NCBI RefSeq assembly: GCF_001908275.1
Contig: NZ_CP018620.1
Span: 310,001 to 374,000, forward strand
Origin: Paenibacillus xylanexedens
Lineage (GTDB): Bacteria > Bacillota > Bacilli > Paenibacillales > Paenibacillaceae
Direction: 5' to 3'
Length of the DNA stretch: 64,000 nucleotides
This document shows, one piece after another, positions 35,258 to 44,336 of this stretch. Made by a program: the position numbers and the translations under genes. Every line of letters begins with the position of its first letter. Positions within the stretch are counted from its first letter, which is position 1. Under the pieces are notes generated by a model. The model worked only from the letters and a program-made list of their open reading frames with translations, searched no databases and was not told the origin of the DNA.

Positions 35258-36052
35258 TTAACCCAGCACGACACGATCATCTGCCATCTTTTTGCCACTA
35301 ATACGTTCGAATTCACCAAGCAACTCAGGCACAGTCAACGTACGTTTACGCTCTTCGCTGACATCCAGAATAATTCGGCCTTTGTCCATCATGATCAGAC
35401 GGTTACCCAGACGAATGGCCTGTTCCATATTGTGCGTCACCATCAATGTAGTCAGTCTCATCTCACGCACAAGTGTCTCCGTTAGTTCCGTGATCAGTTC
35501 GGCACGTGATGGGTCAAGGGCTGCCGTATGCTCATCCAATAGCAGAATCTGCGGCTGGGTAAAGGTCGCCATCAACAGGCTGAGTGCCTGCCGCTCCCCG
35601 CCAGACAAGAGACCCACTTTTGCATTCGGACGCTTCTCCAGTCCAATTCCCAGCTTCTCCAGTTGCGTGTTGAAAATCTCTCGTCTGGCACGGGTAACTC
35701 CGAAGCCCAGTCCGCGTCCTTTACCACGTTTGTATGCCATCGCCATATTTTCTTCAATGGACATATGTGGTGCTGTTCCTGCCATCGGGTCCTGAAACAC
35801 CCGGCCAATCCAGCTGCTGCGTTTATGCTCCGGCAGATTTTTAATGGAGCGGTCATTGATCAGTACATCACCCATATCCGGCTTCATCACACCCGAGATG
35901 ATGTTCATCAGCGTGGATTTACCCGCTCCGTTACTGCCAATCACCGTCACAAAATTTCCCGGATTCATCGTCAGATTCACGCCAACCAGCGCGGTCTTCT
36001 CATCCGTTGTACCTGGGTTGAACAGCTTGGTTACTTGCGTAATCTCCAGCAT
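35258..36052 (-). CDS. ABC transporter ATP-binding protein (TrpZ/ABC_sub_bind-type importer)
   Basis: 264 residues: Walker A GSNGAGKST, Q-loop GRVFQDPMAGTAPHMS, signature LLSGGERQALSLLMATF, Walker B ILLLDEHTAALDP (His follows the Glu) and switch region LMVTHNMEQA. It is cytoplasmic and powers the import system made with the two genes upstream. The ATG at 36052 lies 2 nt after the permease stop and has GGGAGG 9 nt upstream. Its closest known relatives accompany TrpX-type binding proteins. Confidence 0.9.
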   Translation of the reverse strand: MLEITQVTKLFNPGTTDEKTALVGVNLTMNPGNFVTVIGSNGAGKSTLMNIISGVMKPDMGDVLINDRSIKNLPEHKRSSWIGRVFQDPMAGTAPHMSIEENMAMAYKRGKGRGLGFGVTRARREIFNTQLEKLGIGLEKRPNAKVGLLSGGERQALSLLMATFTQPQILLLDEHTAALDPSRAELITELTETLVREMRLTTLMVTHNMEQAIRLGNRLIMMDKGRIILDVSEERKRTLTVPELLGEFERISGKKMADDRVVLG

Positions 36053-36054
36053 GA

Positions 36055-36975
36055 TCACATACCTCCCTTCGCCTGATGACCCCCGGATCGCATCAACTCT
36101 TCTGTTCGTTTGCGAGCCAGACTTCGCTGCTTCATGGAGCGCTGCATCGTTGGGAATACAAGGGCAATAATGACGATCACCGCGGTGATCAACTTCAGAT
36201 CAGATGTATCAAACCATTCGACCTGTAGGGCAAGTGCAACCACAATCCGGTAAATAATCGAACCAACGATCGCTGCAAGTGTAGCCCAGAATACCGTTCT
36301 TGCTCCAAGAATGGCCTCACCGATAATGACGGAAGCCAGTCCGATAACGATCATACCGATGCCCATCGTGATGTCCGCAAAACCTGATTGCTGTGCAATG
36401 AACGCACCAGACAGTGCAACCAATCCATTGGATAAGCTGACACCTACAATGGTAGTCACATCCGTATTTGCCCCAAAGCTGCGAATCATGCGTTTGTTAT
36501 CACCTGTCGCGCGGAGTGCCAGTCCAACATCTGTTTTCATGAACAGATCAAGCATGATTTTAAACACCAGCACGACGATGATAATTAACACCATGACATG
36601 CTCACCTGAGAATGGATTATCCATACCCATAATGGATTTATTCGGTGCGCCAAGAATACGCATATTAATGGAGTAAAGCGCGATCATCATCAAAATCCCG
36701 GATAACAATCCGTTGATTTTGCCTTTGGTATGAAGCAGACCTGTACAAGCCCCGGCCACCATGCCGCCAGCCATTGCCGCCAAACAGGCGAGCCAAGGAG
36801 AGAAGTCATTGGAGATCATAACCGCCGCGATTGCGCCTCCTGTTGTAAAACTTCCGTCTACGGTAAGGTCAGGAAAATCGAGTATGCGGAACGTAATGTA
36901 TACACCCAGTGCCATCAGTGCATATAAAAGCCCCAGCTCGATTGCTCCTTCAATTGAATTCCAGCTTATACTCAC
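36055..36975 (-). CDS. ABC transporter permease (BPD_transp_2 type)
   Basis: A 306-residue membrane permease of the branched-chain amino acid/ribose group: ALMALGVYITFRILDFPDLT, VDGSFTTGGA and KINGLLSGILMMIALYSINM, with about nine helices. The start is the GTG at 36975 (GGGAGG 7 nt upstream); the frame is open to 37023. It pairs with the TrpX-like binding protein and the ATPase of the same operon. A GC-rich hairpin lies between it and the binding-protein gene. Confidence 0.9.
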   Translation of the reverse strand: MSISWNSIEGAIELGLLYALMALGVYITFRILDFPDLTVDGSFTTGGAIAAVMISNDFSPWLACLAAMAGGMVAGACTGLLHTKGKINGLLSGILMMIALYSINMRILGAPNKSIMGMDNPFSGEHVMVLIIIVVLVFKIMLDLFMKTDVGLALRATGDNKRMIRSFGANTDVTTIVGVSLSNGLVALSGAFIAQQSGFADITMGIGMIVIGLASVIIGEAILGARTVFWATLAAIVGSIIYRIVVALALQVEWFDTSDLKLITAVIVIIALVFPTMQRSMKQRSLARKRTEELMRSGGHQAKGGM

Positions 36976-37005
36976 GCTACTTCCTCCCTGTCTATCGAAA
37001 AGAAT

Positions 37006-37032
37006 GAGGCGAACCCGTTGCACGTTCGCCTC
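37006..37032 (-). promoter_or_regulatory. Intercistronic hairpin before the permease gene
   Basis: GAGGCGAAC and GTTCGCCTC are perfect 9-bp arms around a 9-nt loop. On the minus strand they are followed by ATTCTTTTC. The position, between binding-protein and permease genes, matches the hairpin in the sugar operon at 7751-7803. A role in partial termination or mRNA protection is likely. Confidence 0.65.
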
Positions 37033-37074
37033 GCATCCATACTGCCGGATTACACTTCGGTCAGATTATTGAAT

Positions 37075-37118
37075 CAATCTCATAACTCATTAAATTTATG
37101 AATTGATTCTATTGAATA
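37075..37118. repeat. Inverted repeat related to the element at 62689-62814
   Basis: ATTGAATCAATCTCATAA and TTATGAATTGATTCTATTGA are inverted arms around a 10-nt loop. They share the AATCAAT(T/C)TCATA / TATGAA(A)TTGATTCTAT pair with the longer element near 62.7 kb. The stop codon of the binding-protein gene lies in the right arm. Confidence 0.6.
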
Positions 37119-38158
37119 ATGTTGTTTTCCTGGTCTTTTACTTCGGCTTTCATCTCATCCGTAACCGTGATGCCTTGGGCTTCAGCTGCTTTCAGGTTCA
37201 GGATCAGATCCAGTTTGTCCGGAACGGTAACTTTCATATCACCAGGATTCGTGCCATTTTTCAGAATATCTGCAGCCATCTCACCCACCTGATATCCATG
37301 GTCATAATATTTGAAGCCAACCGTTGCGAAAGCTCCTTTTTCAACGGTATCCCGATCACTGGAGAAGAACGGAATTTTATTACTGTTTGCCGTTTGGATG
37401 ATCGTATCCACCGCACTCACGACAGAATTATCAAGTGTAATGTAGAAGGCGTCTACTTTGCCAACCAGAGAATCCGTTGCCTGTTTTACTTCAGATGTAT
37501 TCGTAACTGGTGCTTTCACCAGCTTGATATTATGTGTTGCCAGCGCTTTTTCTGCGTTATCTGCCATAACCACGGCATTTGGTTCACCTTCGTTAATGAC
37601 CAAGCCCACCGTTTTCACATCCGGCAGATTTTTAGCGATAAAGTCAGCCAATTGTACAATAGCCTCCGGATTCGTATCGGATGCACCTGTAACATTGCCG
37701 CCCGGCTTATCCATATCGGTCACCAGTTTGGCACCCAGTGGGTCTGTCACTGCTGCAAACAACAATGGCTTGTCCTTCACTTGTTGAGCCAGAGCCAGCG
37801 CAGATGGTGTTGCGATTCCGAGTACGAGATCATTTTTGGAATCACCCGAGATTTTCTGTGCAATGGACAAGTTGTTCGTCGAATCACCTTGCGCGTTATT
37901 GTAATCAATTTTGAGGTTCTTGTTCTCTTCAATGCCTGCTTCCTTCAGGGCTGCGATGAAACCTTCGCGTGTAGCATCCAGGGATGGATGTTCAACAATT
38001 TGGGAGATGGCAATCTGGTATGATTTTTCCTCGCTGCCTCCACCTGTTGTAGTCCCCGATCCTTCGGATTCCGAGCCTGTACCGCTGTTATTTCCGCAAC
38101 CTGCTGCAACGATCATTGAAGCAACCATCATCAGTGACATCCAAAATTTCTTTTTCAT
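37109..38158 (-). CDS. TrpX-like ABC transporter substrate-binding lipoprotein
   Basis: 349 residues. The signal peptide WMSLMMVASMIVAAGCGN carries lipobox VAAGC and is followed by a Gly/Ser-rich linker. The mature domain belongs to the ABC_sub_bind group: YQIAISQIVEHPSLDATREG, FAAVTDPLGAKLV, VTGASDTNPEA, VGLVINEGEPNAVVMADNAE. Known members bind tryptophan, tyrosine or related ligands. No T-box or other riboswitch was recognised in the 280-bp leader, so the ligand stays open. Confidence 0.88.
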   Translation of the reverse strand: MKKKFWMSLMMVASMIVAAGCGNNSGTGSESEGSGTTTGGGSEEKSYQIAISQIVEHPSLDATREGFIAALKEAGIEENKNLKIDYNNAQGDSTNNLSIAQKISGDSKNDLVLGIATPSALALAQQVKDKPLLFAAVTDPLGAKLVTDMDKPGGNVTGASDTNPEAIVQLADFIAKNLPDVKTVGLVINEGEPNAVVMADNAEKALATHNIKLVKAPVTNTSEVKQATDSLVGKVDAFYITLDNSVVSAVDTIIQTANSNKIPFFSSDRDTVEKGAFATVGFKYYDHGYQVGEMAADILKNGTNPGDMKVTVPDKLDLILNLKAAEAQGITVTDEMKAEVKDQENNIIQ

Positions 38159-38439
38159 GTGTGAGAACCCCTCTCCATCTTATAAAATGTAGTCACCCTT
38201 ATCGAGATTCCATTGGCACGATAGGGCGGGACAAAACAAACGCTTCAACGCATTGTTGCTTTGATCGACAAAAGCAGACAAATATAGACTTTTCTCATGC
38301 GACTGAAGTCCATGACCCGTGTTGGTGTTTTATTGTTCCCCTAATATTAAGGGGCGTCCCGATATCCGTCAATGGTTGAACCGCTTCCAATTTACTTTCA
38401 TCGTATGGTTGTGATAGAAAACATTACATAACGAAAAAA
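38159..38439. other. Non-coding leader region
   Basis: This 280-bp region upstream of the binding-protein gene has a short hairpin, CCCCT-AATATTA-AGGGG type, at 38338-38354. There is also a possible stem near 38285-38315. I looked for T-box, SAM and purine riboswitch motifs and found none. Confidence 0.4.
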
Positions 38440-38469
38440 AAGCAACCCACAAGTTATGCGAGTTGCCTA
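38440..38469 (-). terminator. Terminator of the orphan Rpn C-terminal gene
   Basis: On the minus strand AGGCAACTC pairs with GGGTTGCTT and is followed by eight T residues. A dedicated terminator 12 bp past the stop suggests the small gene is, or was, expressed. Confidence 0.7.
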
Positions 38470-38480
38470 GTATATATAGC

Positions 38481-38789
38481 TTATTTTTCTTGCTGGATTG
38501 CTTTCACTTCAGCAGAGGTTAGTCCCGTCGCTTTGACAATGGTCTCTCGATCAAGACCTAAATTGAGCATATTCATTGCGATTTTCCGCTTGCTCTCAGC
38601 TTCACCTTCTTTGATTCCTTCCTCGATACCTTTCTTGAGACCCTCTTCTCGTGCGCCTTCCATCATGGATACTTGATCCCGTAAAAACTTTTGACGTGCT
38701 TCATATTGTTGGCGGAACTCTTCATCCTCGCTCAGTTCCTTCAATAGATTCATGGCCTTTTTCAAAGCCGGTTCGGGTTCGTGCATCAT
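38481..38789 (-). CDS. Stand-alone C-terminal domain of an Rpn/PD-(D/E)XK nuclease (possible orphan antitoxin)
   Basis: 102 residues, aligning with the last 90 residues of the full-length Rpn protein at 44337-45176 (EPALKKAMNLLKELSEDEEF here, EPMLKKAMDTLEFLSQDAST there; both then have MIEGAR/MMEGAR and an Ala/Gly/Lys/Glu-rich helix). The nuclease domain is absent. A GGGAGG site lies 5 nt before the ATG. In the same frame just upstream, the codons read W-E-A-L before the ATG, matching W-E-V-L-A before the internal ATG of the full-length gene, and an in-frame stop comes four codons earlier still. It therefore derives from a full-length gene that lost its front part but kept its internal start. 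Confidence 0.75.
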   Translation of the reverse strand: MMHEPEPALKKAMNLLKELSEDEEFRQQYEARQKFLRDQVSMMEGAREEGLKKGIEEGIKEGEAESKRKIAMNMLNLGLDRETIVKATGLTSAEVKAIQQEK

Positions 38790-38947
38790 TAACGCCTCCC
38801 ATCTAATATTGAGTTATGTATAAAACATCTGGATGTTATTTTAAATTATATCACGCATCTCATTATAAATATAACGTGTTTACGTCATTTTTATTCAAAA
38901 AAAGAGACTATTCCGACGAATCGAAACAATCTCTTTGTATAAACCAG

Positions 38948-39595
38948 TTAATTTCCCGACGCTTCGCGAATCTCATACTTGCACCTTTTGCCGCCATCGG
39001 CGTAACATTCGGTACGCTCCACCTCAGCTTGAAGTAGCGAGCGAAACAGTTCCAGTTCACAGCGGCAAGCCTGCTTGTAGACACTCGCAACTTGTACAAT
39101 CGGGCAGTTCATTTCCGTAATAACGTAGGTTCCATCTTCTTCTCTGGACGCATCCGCCATATATCCGTTGGCATTCTGGATTCGGGCGAGTTCCTCCACC
39201 CGTCCGGCCAGATCCTGGCCCTCCATCTGTGGCAATCCGCTACGAAGCAGTTTGTCCCGGCGACTCTCGAACAATGCATCCACCACACCGCTACCGGCAG
39301 AGTCAGACAATTCTTCAAGAAGTTCCAGCGTAAGGGAGGAATAGGATTTTGGAAAAAAGCTGTCCCCGCGTACCGTCAATTGGTACACCGAGGACGGACG
39401 TCCGGCCGTAGCCCGGGCCTCCCGAACCTCGATCCAGCCGTCCTGCTCCAGTGCCGTCAGATGACGGCGAATGGCCATGCCGGTCAGACCCAGATCAGCT
39501 GTCATTTCCCTCGCGGTCAATGTACCTTGCTGCTTCAGCATGAACAAAATCCGTTCACGCGTCGTTCGTTCCTCTTCGCGCTTCACGATCAGCAC
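38948..39595 (-). CDS. SufR-like HTH regulator with C-terminal cysteines
   Basis: 215 residues. The N-terminal winged helix (RERILFMLKQQGTLTAREMT; GMAIRRHLTALEQDGWI; GRPSSVYQLT) is of the DeoR/ArsR-like type found in SufR. The C-terminal half has cysteines in NCPIVQVASVYKQACRCELE and RTECYADGGKRCKYEI, spaced as in the iron-sulfur-binding SufR proteins. It probably senses Fe-S cluster or redox status. It starts at a GTG 12 nt after the trhO stop, so the two form an operon. Confidence 0.78.
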   Translation of the reverse strand: MLIVKREEERTTRERILFMLKQQGTLTAREMTADLGLTGMAIRRHLTALEQDGWIEVREARATAGRPSSVYQLTVRGDSFFPKSYSSLTLELLEELSDSAGSGVVDALFESRRDKLLRSGLPQMEGQDLAGRVEELARIQNANGYMADASREEDGTYVITEMNCPIVQVASVYKQACRCELELFRSLLQAEVERTECYADGGKRCKYEIREASGN

Positions 39596-39607
39596 CTGCT
39601 CTCCTGC

Positions 39608-40495
39608 TTATGCGTGTACCGGTGCTGCCTCCCGGCAGGCATCCGAGCAAAAGCGGTTATGCGTCTCTTCGCAATCCTCACAGCTTACGTGCTGCAGGTT
39701 GCAGGTTGGACAATTAATATATCGGTCATGTGTCGTTCCACAGTGATAACAGCTGGCAATGACAATATCCTCGTCTGTCCGGTTAATCGGCACAGAGATT
39801 CGCTCATCAAACACGTAACACTTGCCATCAAACAGATGGCCTTGTACTTCAGGATCTTTACCGTACGTGACAATACCGCCGTCCAATTGAGCCACGTCCT
39901 GGAATCCTTCATTGATCATGAACCCGGTCAGCTTCTCGCAGCGAATACCGCCAGTGCAGTAGGTAATAATCGTTTTGTCCTTCATGTCACCCAGGTTCTC
40001 GCGGATCCACTCCGGAAACTCACGGAACGACTCAACATCTGGACGAATAGCCCCGCGGAAGTGACCAATTTCGTATTCATAATCATTGCGACCATCGATA
40101 ACGATAACGTCATCACGTTGCAGATGTTCATGGAACTCTTTCGGCGAAAGGCGTTTGCCGCTAGTCACATTTGGGTCAAGTTCATCTTCCACACGGAAGG
40201 TTACCAGCTCTGCTTTGTGACGAACAAAGATTTTTTTGAACGCATGCTCCTCGACATCATCAATCTTGAACACCATGTCGCTGAACAGCGGATTAGCCAG
40301 CATATCTTTCATGTACTGTTCCGTCTGTTCTGGCGTTCCGGATACCGTACCGTTAATGCCTTCGGATGCGATCAGAATACGGCCTTTCACACCCAGGTCC
40401 TTACAGTATTGCAGATGCTCTTGTGTAAACGTCTCAGGGTCTTCAATCTTCACGAACTTATAATATAAAAGCACGCGGTACGCGCTGTTACACAT
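39608..40495 (-). CDS. trhO: tRNA uridine(34) hydroxylase TrhO (rhodanese family)
   Basis: 295 residues. An N-terminal acylphosphatase-like domain ([36 protein letters not shown]) is followed by a rhodanese domain with the active-site Cys in [13 protein letters not shown]-terminal Cys-rich tail ([35 protein letters not shown]) completes the protein. It makes 5-hydroxyuridine at tRNA position 34 using oxygen. The ATG at 40495 follows AGGTG; a GTG three codons earlier is possible. The Cys-rich tail may bind zinc. Confidence 0.92.
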   Translation of the reverse strand: MCNSAYRVLLYYKFVKIEDPETFTQEHLQYCKDLGVKGRILIASEGINGTVSGTPEQTEQYMKDMLANPLFSDMVFKIDDVEEHAFKKIFVRHKAELVTFRVEDELDPNVTSGKRLSPKEFHEHLQRDDVIVIDGRNDYEYEIGHFRGAIRPDVESFREFPEWIRENLGDMKDKTIITYCTGGIRCEKLTGFMINEGFQDVAQLDGGIVTYGKDPEVQGHLFDGKCYVFDERISVPINRTDEDIVIASCYHCGTTHDRYINCPTCNLQHVSCEDCEETHNRFCSDACREAAPVHA

Positions 40496-40734
40496 GTATA
40501 TCACCTGTTCCTATTCCATGTTGTTATTAGCCGGATCATCCGGCAAGACGACTACGTTGCACCCTTACTTGTAAAAAGAAAAGAAACAGCCGCCCGAAAC
40601 TTCGTCTCGAACTGCTGCCTGACATTCGACTTTTATTCCTGCATTCTAGTTTATCGGAAGCGGAACAGCTTAGTCAATATAAATGTATAGAAAGGCATGA
40701 AAGATATGGAACATATCTTTCTGCACCATTCACC

Positions 40735-41841
40735 CTATTCCGAGATCGTAATGACCGAGGTTACAAAGTGATACGATTCATTCTCCAATACCGCCTGCGA
40801 TAACAGGATTTTATTGCCTTTCGGGCTCCAGGCGAGTGGGTCAGAAGCGTTGTCCATATCGACCGAGATCTGGAACTGTTCTGCCGACTCCGTGTTGGAG
40901 ACAAATAGCCCTTTCTCATTATCATTCTCAGAATTGATGGTGTATGCAATCTTGGAATCATCACCCGACCAGCTTGTGCCGAAAACCTGTGTACCTCTGG
41001 CGAGAGTGGCCTTCTCATTGCCTTCCAGATCGGTGAGCACCAGCGCCCGTTTGGTATCCGCTGTTCTTTTCACAATCGCAAGCCTTGTTCCATCATTAGA
41101 AGGGATGACCCACTCCACACTTTTCAGCACCTGTTTCACGTCACCCGTCTTCGCATCGTATGCATTCAACTGGCCATCTTCGCCCGTAATATAATAGAGC
41201 ATATTGCCTGACACCTTGATACTCCGTACATTGAAATTACCTGTTTCCACCAGTATCTTTGTTGTACCGTCCACACTTGCCGAGATCAGATCACCCTTCA
41301 TATTGGGAAAAACGACATGTTCATTATCCAGCCATGCGCCTTCTTGGATAAATCCATCCTCCTTGCCAGCAGGGGTTGTCTCCCCGTTATGCAGGTTCAG
41401 GAAGTAGCCTTTGCCCGTATTTTCCTCCGGCTCGCGGTAGAACAGGTACTGACCATCCGGTGATACCAGCGGTGCACCCAGACTGGCTTCACTTTCTTTG
41501 AGCGGCGTGTCTGTGCCTTTCGTCAGATCATACATATATAAGTTATGCGGGTATCTTTCCTGGCCTTCAACCGTGACGGGTTTCAAGGACTTGTTCTCTT
41601 TGTCGGATACAATCCAATCATCACTAAGCCATGCAATTCCGCGCATATTCGGCAATTTATCAATCTTCTCCAGCTTGAAGTTCTGGTACACGGACGTGTT
41701 GGTATTATCTTTTACCGTAATATCCGTGCCCGTTTTCCCGCCTTGTGCGTTGCCCCCCGGCTCCGTTGTTCCCCCGCATGCTGCTGTCGTTAACAGGGCA
41801 ATAGCCCCGAACGTGCCCAAAGCTGCTTGTTTCCACTTCAT
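40735..41841 (-). CDS. Lipoprotein with beta-propeller repeats
   Basis: 368 residues. The signal peptide LGTFGAIALLTTAACGGTT has lipobox TAAC. The mature part is a series of WD40/TolB-like blades (APLVSPDGQYLFYREPEE; WVIPSNDGTRLAIVKR; TSWSGDDSKIAYTINSEN; LAWSPKGNKILLSQA). It lies 60 nt downstream of the histidine kinase gene on the same strand, so it is probably co-transcribed with the two-component system. It may act as an external sensor partner or as a target. The exact role is unknown. Confidence 0.8.
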   Translation of the reverse strand: MKWKQAALGTFGAIALLTTAACGGTTEPGGNAQGGKTGTDITVKDNTNTSVYQNFKLEKIDKLPNMRGIAWLSDDWIVSDKENKSLKPVTVEGQERYPHNLYMYDLTKGTDTPLKESEASLGAPLVSPDGQYLFYREPEENTGKGYFLNLHNGETTPAGKEDGFIQEGAWLDNEHVVFPNMKGDLISASVDGTTKILVETGNFNVRSIKVSGNMLYYITGEDGQLNAYDAKTGDVKQVLKSVEWVIPSNDGTRLAIVKRTADTKRALVLTDLEGNEKATLARGTQVFGTSWSGDDSKIAYTINSENDNEKGLFVSNTESAEQFQISVDMDNASDPLAWSPKGNKILLSQAVLENESYHFVTSVITISE

Positions 41842-41901
41842 GATGGTCCCCCCTGGTTTCTCTTGCTATAGACCAAGCATACACATCGCATACTTCCAAA
41901 G

Positions 41902-43416
41902 TTATTCAGACTTGTTTCGAACTTGTAAACTTGCATCAGACAAAGGAAATACGAGTTGGAATGTCACACCTTCCCTATCCTCTGAATCGCCCGGATTGCT
42001 TAGTAACAAGGTGATTGTACCGCCCTGTTTTTCAACAAACTGCTTCACGAGAGATAGCCCCAGTCCGGTTCCGCCGGTTTTTCTGGCTCTGTCTTTGTTC
42101 ACGGTGTAAAAGGGTTCAAAAATCTTCTCCCGCGCCTCTGCCGGAATCGGCGTACCCGAGTTATAGATGCGAATGATCGCTTGACGCTCCTGCATCCGCA
42201 GTTCACTCTTCACCCGGATCACACCATCCGGAACGTTATATTTGATGGCATTATCCAGCATGTTGATGAAAATATGCATAAGACTCTCCCGATCGCTGCG
42301 GATCACCGCCGGTTCAAGATCCAGTTCCATGTTCAGCCCAAATTTCTCGGCTTTCCCCCGCATCCGGCCACAGGCATCCTCCAGCAGAGCGCTGACCTCT
42401 ACATCTTCGGCCTGGTTCTCGAAGTCATACTTCTCCAGAGCAGATAAATGTAAGACTTTCTCGACCATCTCGTACAGCCGCTCCGTTTCTTTGCCAATGT
42501 TACTCGTGGCATCATCAAGCAGTTGCGGATCATCCTTATACATGTCGAGCAGCTCCACATAAGCTTTGATCGATGTCAGTGGTGTCTTGAATTCATGGCT
42601 GATGTTACCGATATATTGTTTCTGCTGCTGTTCCAGCGCCTGAAGTTTCTCAATCGCCAGTTGCAGCTTCTGCTGCTCCGCATGCATGGCTGTGATATTT
42701 TGCTGAATGGATGTACTCATATAATAAATGCCCTGCCCCAGCTCCCCCAACTCATCCTTGCGCTTTAAAGGAGACTCCGTAATGTAATTCCCTTCGCGAA
42801 TGGAATCTGCGGACCTCTTCAGTCGGGTAATCGCAACGGCAAACCGATTGTAGAACAGATAACCTAATATGAAGCTCAACGCAACAACGGTAATTCCTGC
42901 CCATGTGAACAGTTGAAGGATGCGAGTATAGAATTCATGGTAGCTTTGGACCGGATATTGCATCCATACAGCACCCATCTGTCCATCCGGACCGTCCAGT
43001 GGTGCGGCGTAGAGCAAGGTATCCCCTTGTTCATGATAGGCAATTTTATTTTGCAGTGCATAGTTGAGCGTATCCTGAACAATCGCACTCTCCCCAGAGC
43101 TGATCGATGAGCCAACCTGCTGGCCCTTCATATCATAGAGAGCAATTGGCAATCCGGTAGAGTTGGCCAGTTCCTGTGCAAGCCTGCGGCCGTTTTGTTG
43201 TAAAAAAACGTCCTGTTCGAGATGAACGGACTCCGTATAATAGGACTGTCGCACATTCAGATTCACCAGCCGTGTCTGCTGTGATAAAATACCTTCAATC
43301 TGTGACTGCTGATTGCGTTCAATACCGCGCAGAACCAGTGTACTAAGCACAACCACGGTAAGGATAAGCAATGCTGCCAGAAAAACACTGAACTTCAGCT
43401 TGATGCTGACTCTCAT
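41902..43416 (-). CDS. Sensor histidine kinase
   Basis: 504 residues. A membrane helix (FSVFLAALLILTVVVLSTLV) is followed by an extracellular domain of about 130 residues and a second helix (ITVVALSFILGYLFYNRFAV). A HAMP region comes next (RLKRSADSIREGNY). The phospho-acceptor His is in YIGNISHEFKTPLTSIKAYV, the N box in FINMLDNAIKYN, and the G boxes in GGTGLGLSLVKQFVEKQGG. The ATG overlaps the regulator stop (ATGA), so translation is coupled. The extracellular part signals to the response regulator; the stimulus is not readable. Confidence 0.93.
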   Translation of the reverse strand: MRVSIKLKFSVFLAALLILTVVVLSTLVLRGIERNQQSQIEGILSQQTRLVNLNVRQSYYTESVHLEQDVFLQQNGRRLAQELANSTGLPIALYDMKGQQVGSSISSGESAIVQDTLNYALQNKIAYHEQGDTLLYAAPLDGPDGQMGAVWMQYPVQSYHEFYTRILQLFTWAGITVVALSFILGYLFYNRFAVAITRLKRSADSIREGNYITESPLKRKDELGELGQGIYYMSTSIQQNITAMHAEQQKLQLAIEKLQALEQQQKQYIGNISHEFKTPLTSIKAYVELLDMYKDDPQLLDDATSNIGKETERLYEMVEKVLHLSALEKYDFENQAEDVEVSALLEDACGRMRGKAEKFGLNMELDLEPAVIRSDRESLMHIFINMLDNAIKYNVPDGVIRVKSELRMQERQAIIRIYNSGTPIPAEAREKIFEPFYTVNKDRARKTGGTGLGLSLVKQFVEKQGGTITLLLSNPGDSEDREGVTFQLVFPLSDASLQVRNKSE

Positions 43417-44123
43417 ATGGCCCCGCCTGTTTCAGGTGCAGATGCTTTGTAACCAATCCCGTATACGGTCTGCAATTTCTGCTGATCCGTATCTCCGATT
43501 TTTTTGCGCAAACGCTGAATATGAATGTCCACGGTCCGTGTGCCACCTGCATATTCCATACCCCACACCCGATCCAGCAGATCGTCTCGTGTGTACACAC
43601 GCTCGGGATTGGACATGAGAATGGTCAGCAGGTCGAACTCTTTTGGTGTCAGATCCAGTTTCTCCTCATTCACGGTCACCGTGCGGTGAGCAACATGAAT
43701 ACGCAGTGTGCCATTCACGATGGCCTGATTCTTCGAATCGTCAGGTGGTGGACTGCTTTTCTCGACACGGCGCATCAATGCTTTTACCCTTGCGAGCAGT
43801 TCGCGGATCTCGAACGGTTTGGTCATGTAATCATCGGCACCCATTTCCAGGCCAACGATTTTGTCCACGATATCATTTTTGACAGTCAGCAAAATAATGC
43901 CGATATCCTCGCGGTCCTCCAGCCTGCGGCATACACCGTATCCATCAAGCCTGGGCATCATCACGTCCAGAATCATGACCTGCGGGTGAAACGATGCGAC
44001 CTTAACCAAGGCCTCTTCGCCGTCACTCGCAGTATCTACTTCATATCCTTCGCGCCGCAGCGCGTAAGCAATGGCACTGACGATGCTTGATTCGTCATCT
44101 ACCACGAGCACTTTTTTATTCAT
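43413..44123 (-). CDS. OmpR-family response regulator
   Basis: 236 residues. The receiver domain has VLVVDDESSI, the phospho-Asp in VMILDVMMPRLDG, and the conserved Lys in DDYMTKPFEIREL. The winged-helix output domain has LDLTPKEFDLLTILMSNPER, LLDRVWGMEYAGGTRTVDIH and LRKKIG...VYGIGYK. The ATG at 44123 is chosen because AGAGG lies 9 nt upstream; the ATG at 44132 is too close to it. It heads the regulator-kinase-propeller lipoprotein operon. Confidence 0.93.
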   Translation of the reverse strand: MNKKVLVVDDESSIVSAIAYALRREGYEVDTASDGEEALVKVASFHPQVMILDVMMPRLDGYGVCRRLEDREDIGIILLTVKNDIVDKIVGLEMGADDYMTKPFEIRELLARVKALMRRVEKSSPPPDDSKNQAIVNGTLRIHVAHRTVTVNEEKLDLTPKEFDLLTILMSNPERVYTRDDLLDRVWGMEYAGGTRTVDIHIQRLRKKIGDTDQQKLQTVYGIGYKASAPETGGAI

Positions 44124-44336
44124 AGGGTTCATCCTCTTTATCTATGTCATGAGTTGGTTTATGGGTCTATGTTAGCAAGGTCCGTGCGAATTAGCTATGG
44201 ATGAGTTTACAATTTGTATGAGAAGCTTGTATCCTCTCAGCTTGGACTTGGCTCTACTTTCTTTATACCCCAATGACGACAAAAAGAGCCAACCCGTGAT
44301 TGGATCAGCCCTTAATCTATAGATTCCCGTTTCATG

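Noticed and set aside
37103..38023. A 306-residue plus-strand frame opposite the TrpX-like gene
   Set aside because: Shadow frame; the minus strand has a signal peptide, lipobox and family motifs.
38159..38480. A T-box or other riboswitch upstream of the TrpX-like operon
   Set aside because: Tryptophan-type importers can have T-boxes, so I looked for the conserved T-box sequence and specifier layout on the minus strand and did not find them.
38481..38789. The small Rpn-like gene as a transposase fragment
   Set aside because: Older annotations call this family a transposase, but no inverted repeats or DDE motifs are present and the family is a PD-(D/E)XK nuclease.
39092..40468. A 458-residue plus-strand frame opposite trhO and the SufR-like gene
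   Set aside because: It is a shadow of two well-supported minus-strand genes and shows no motifs or ribosome-binding site.
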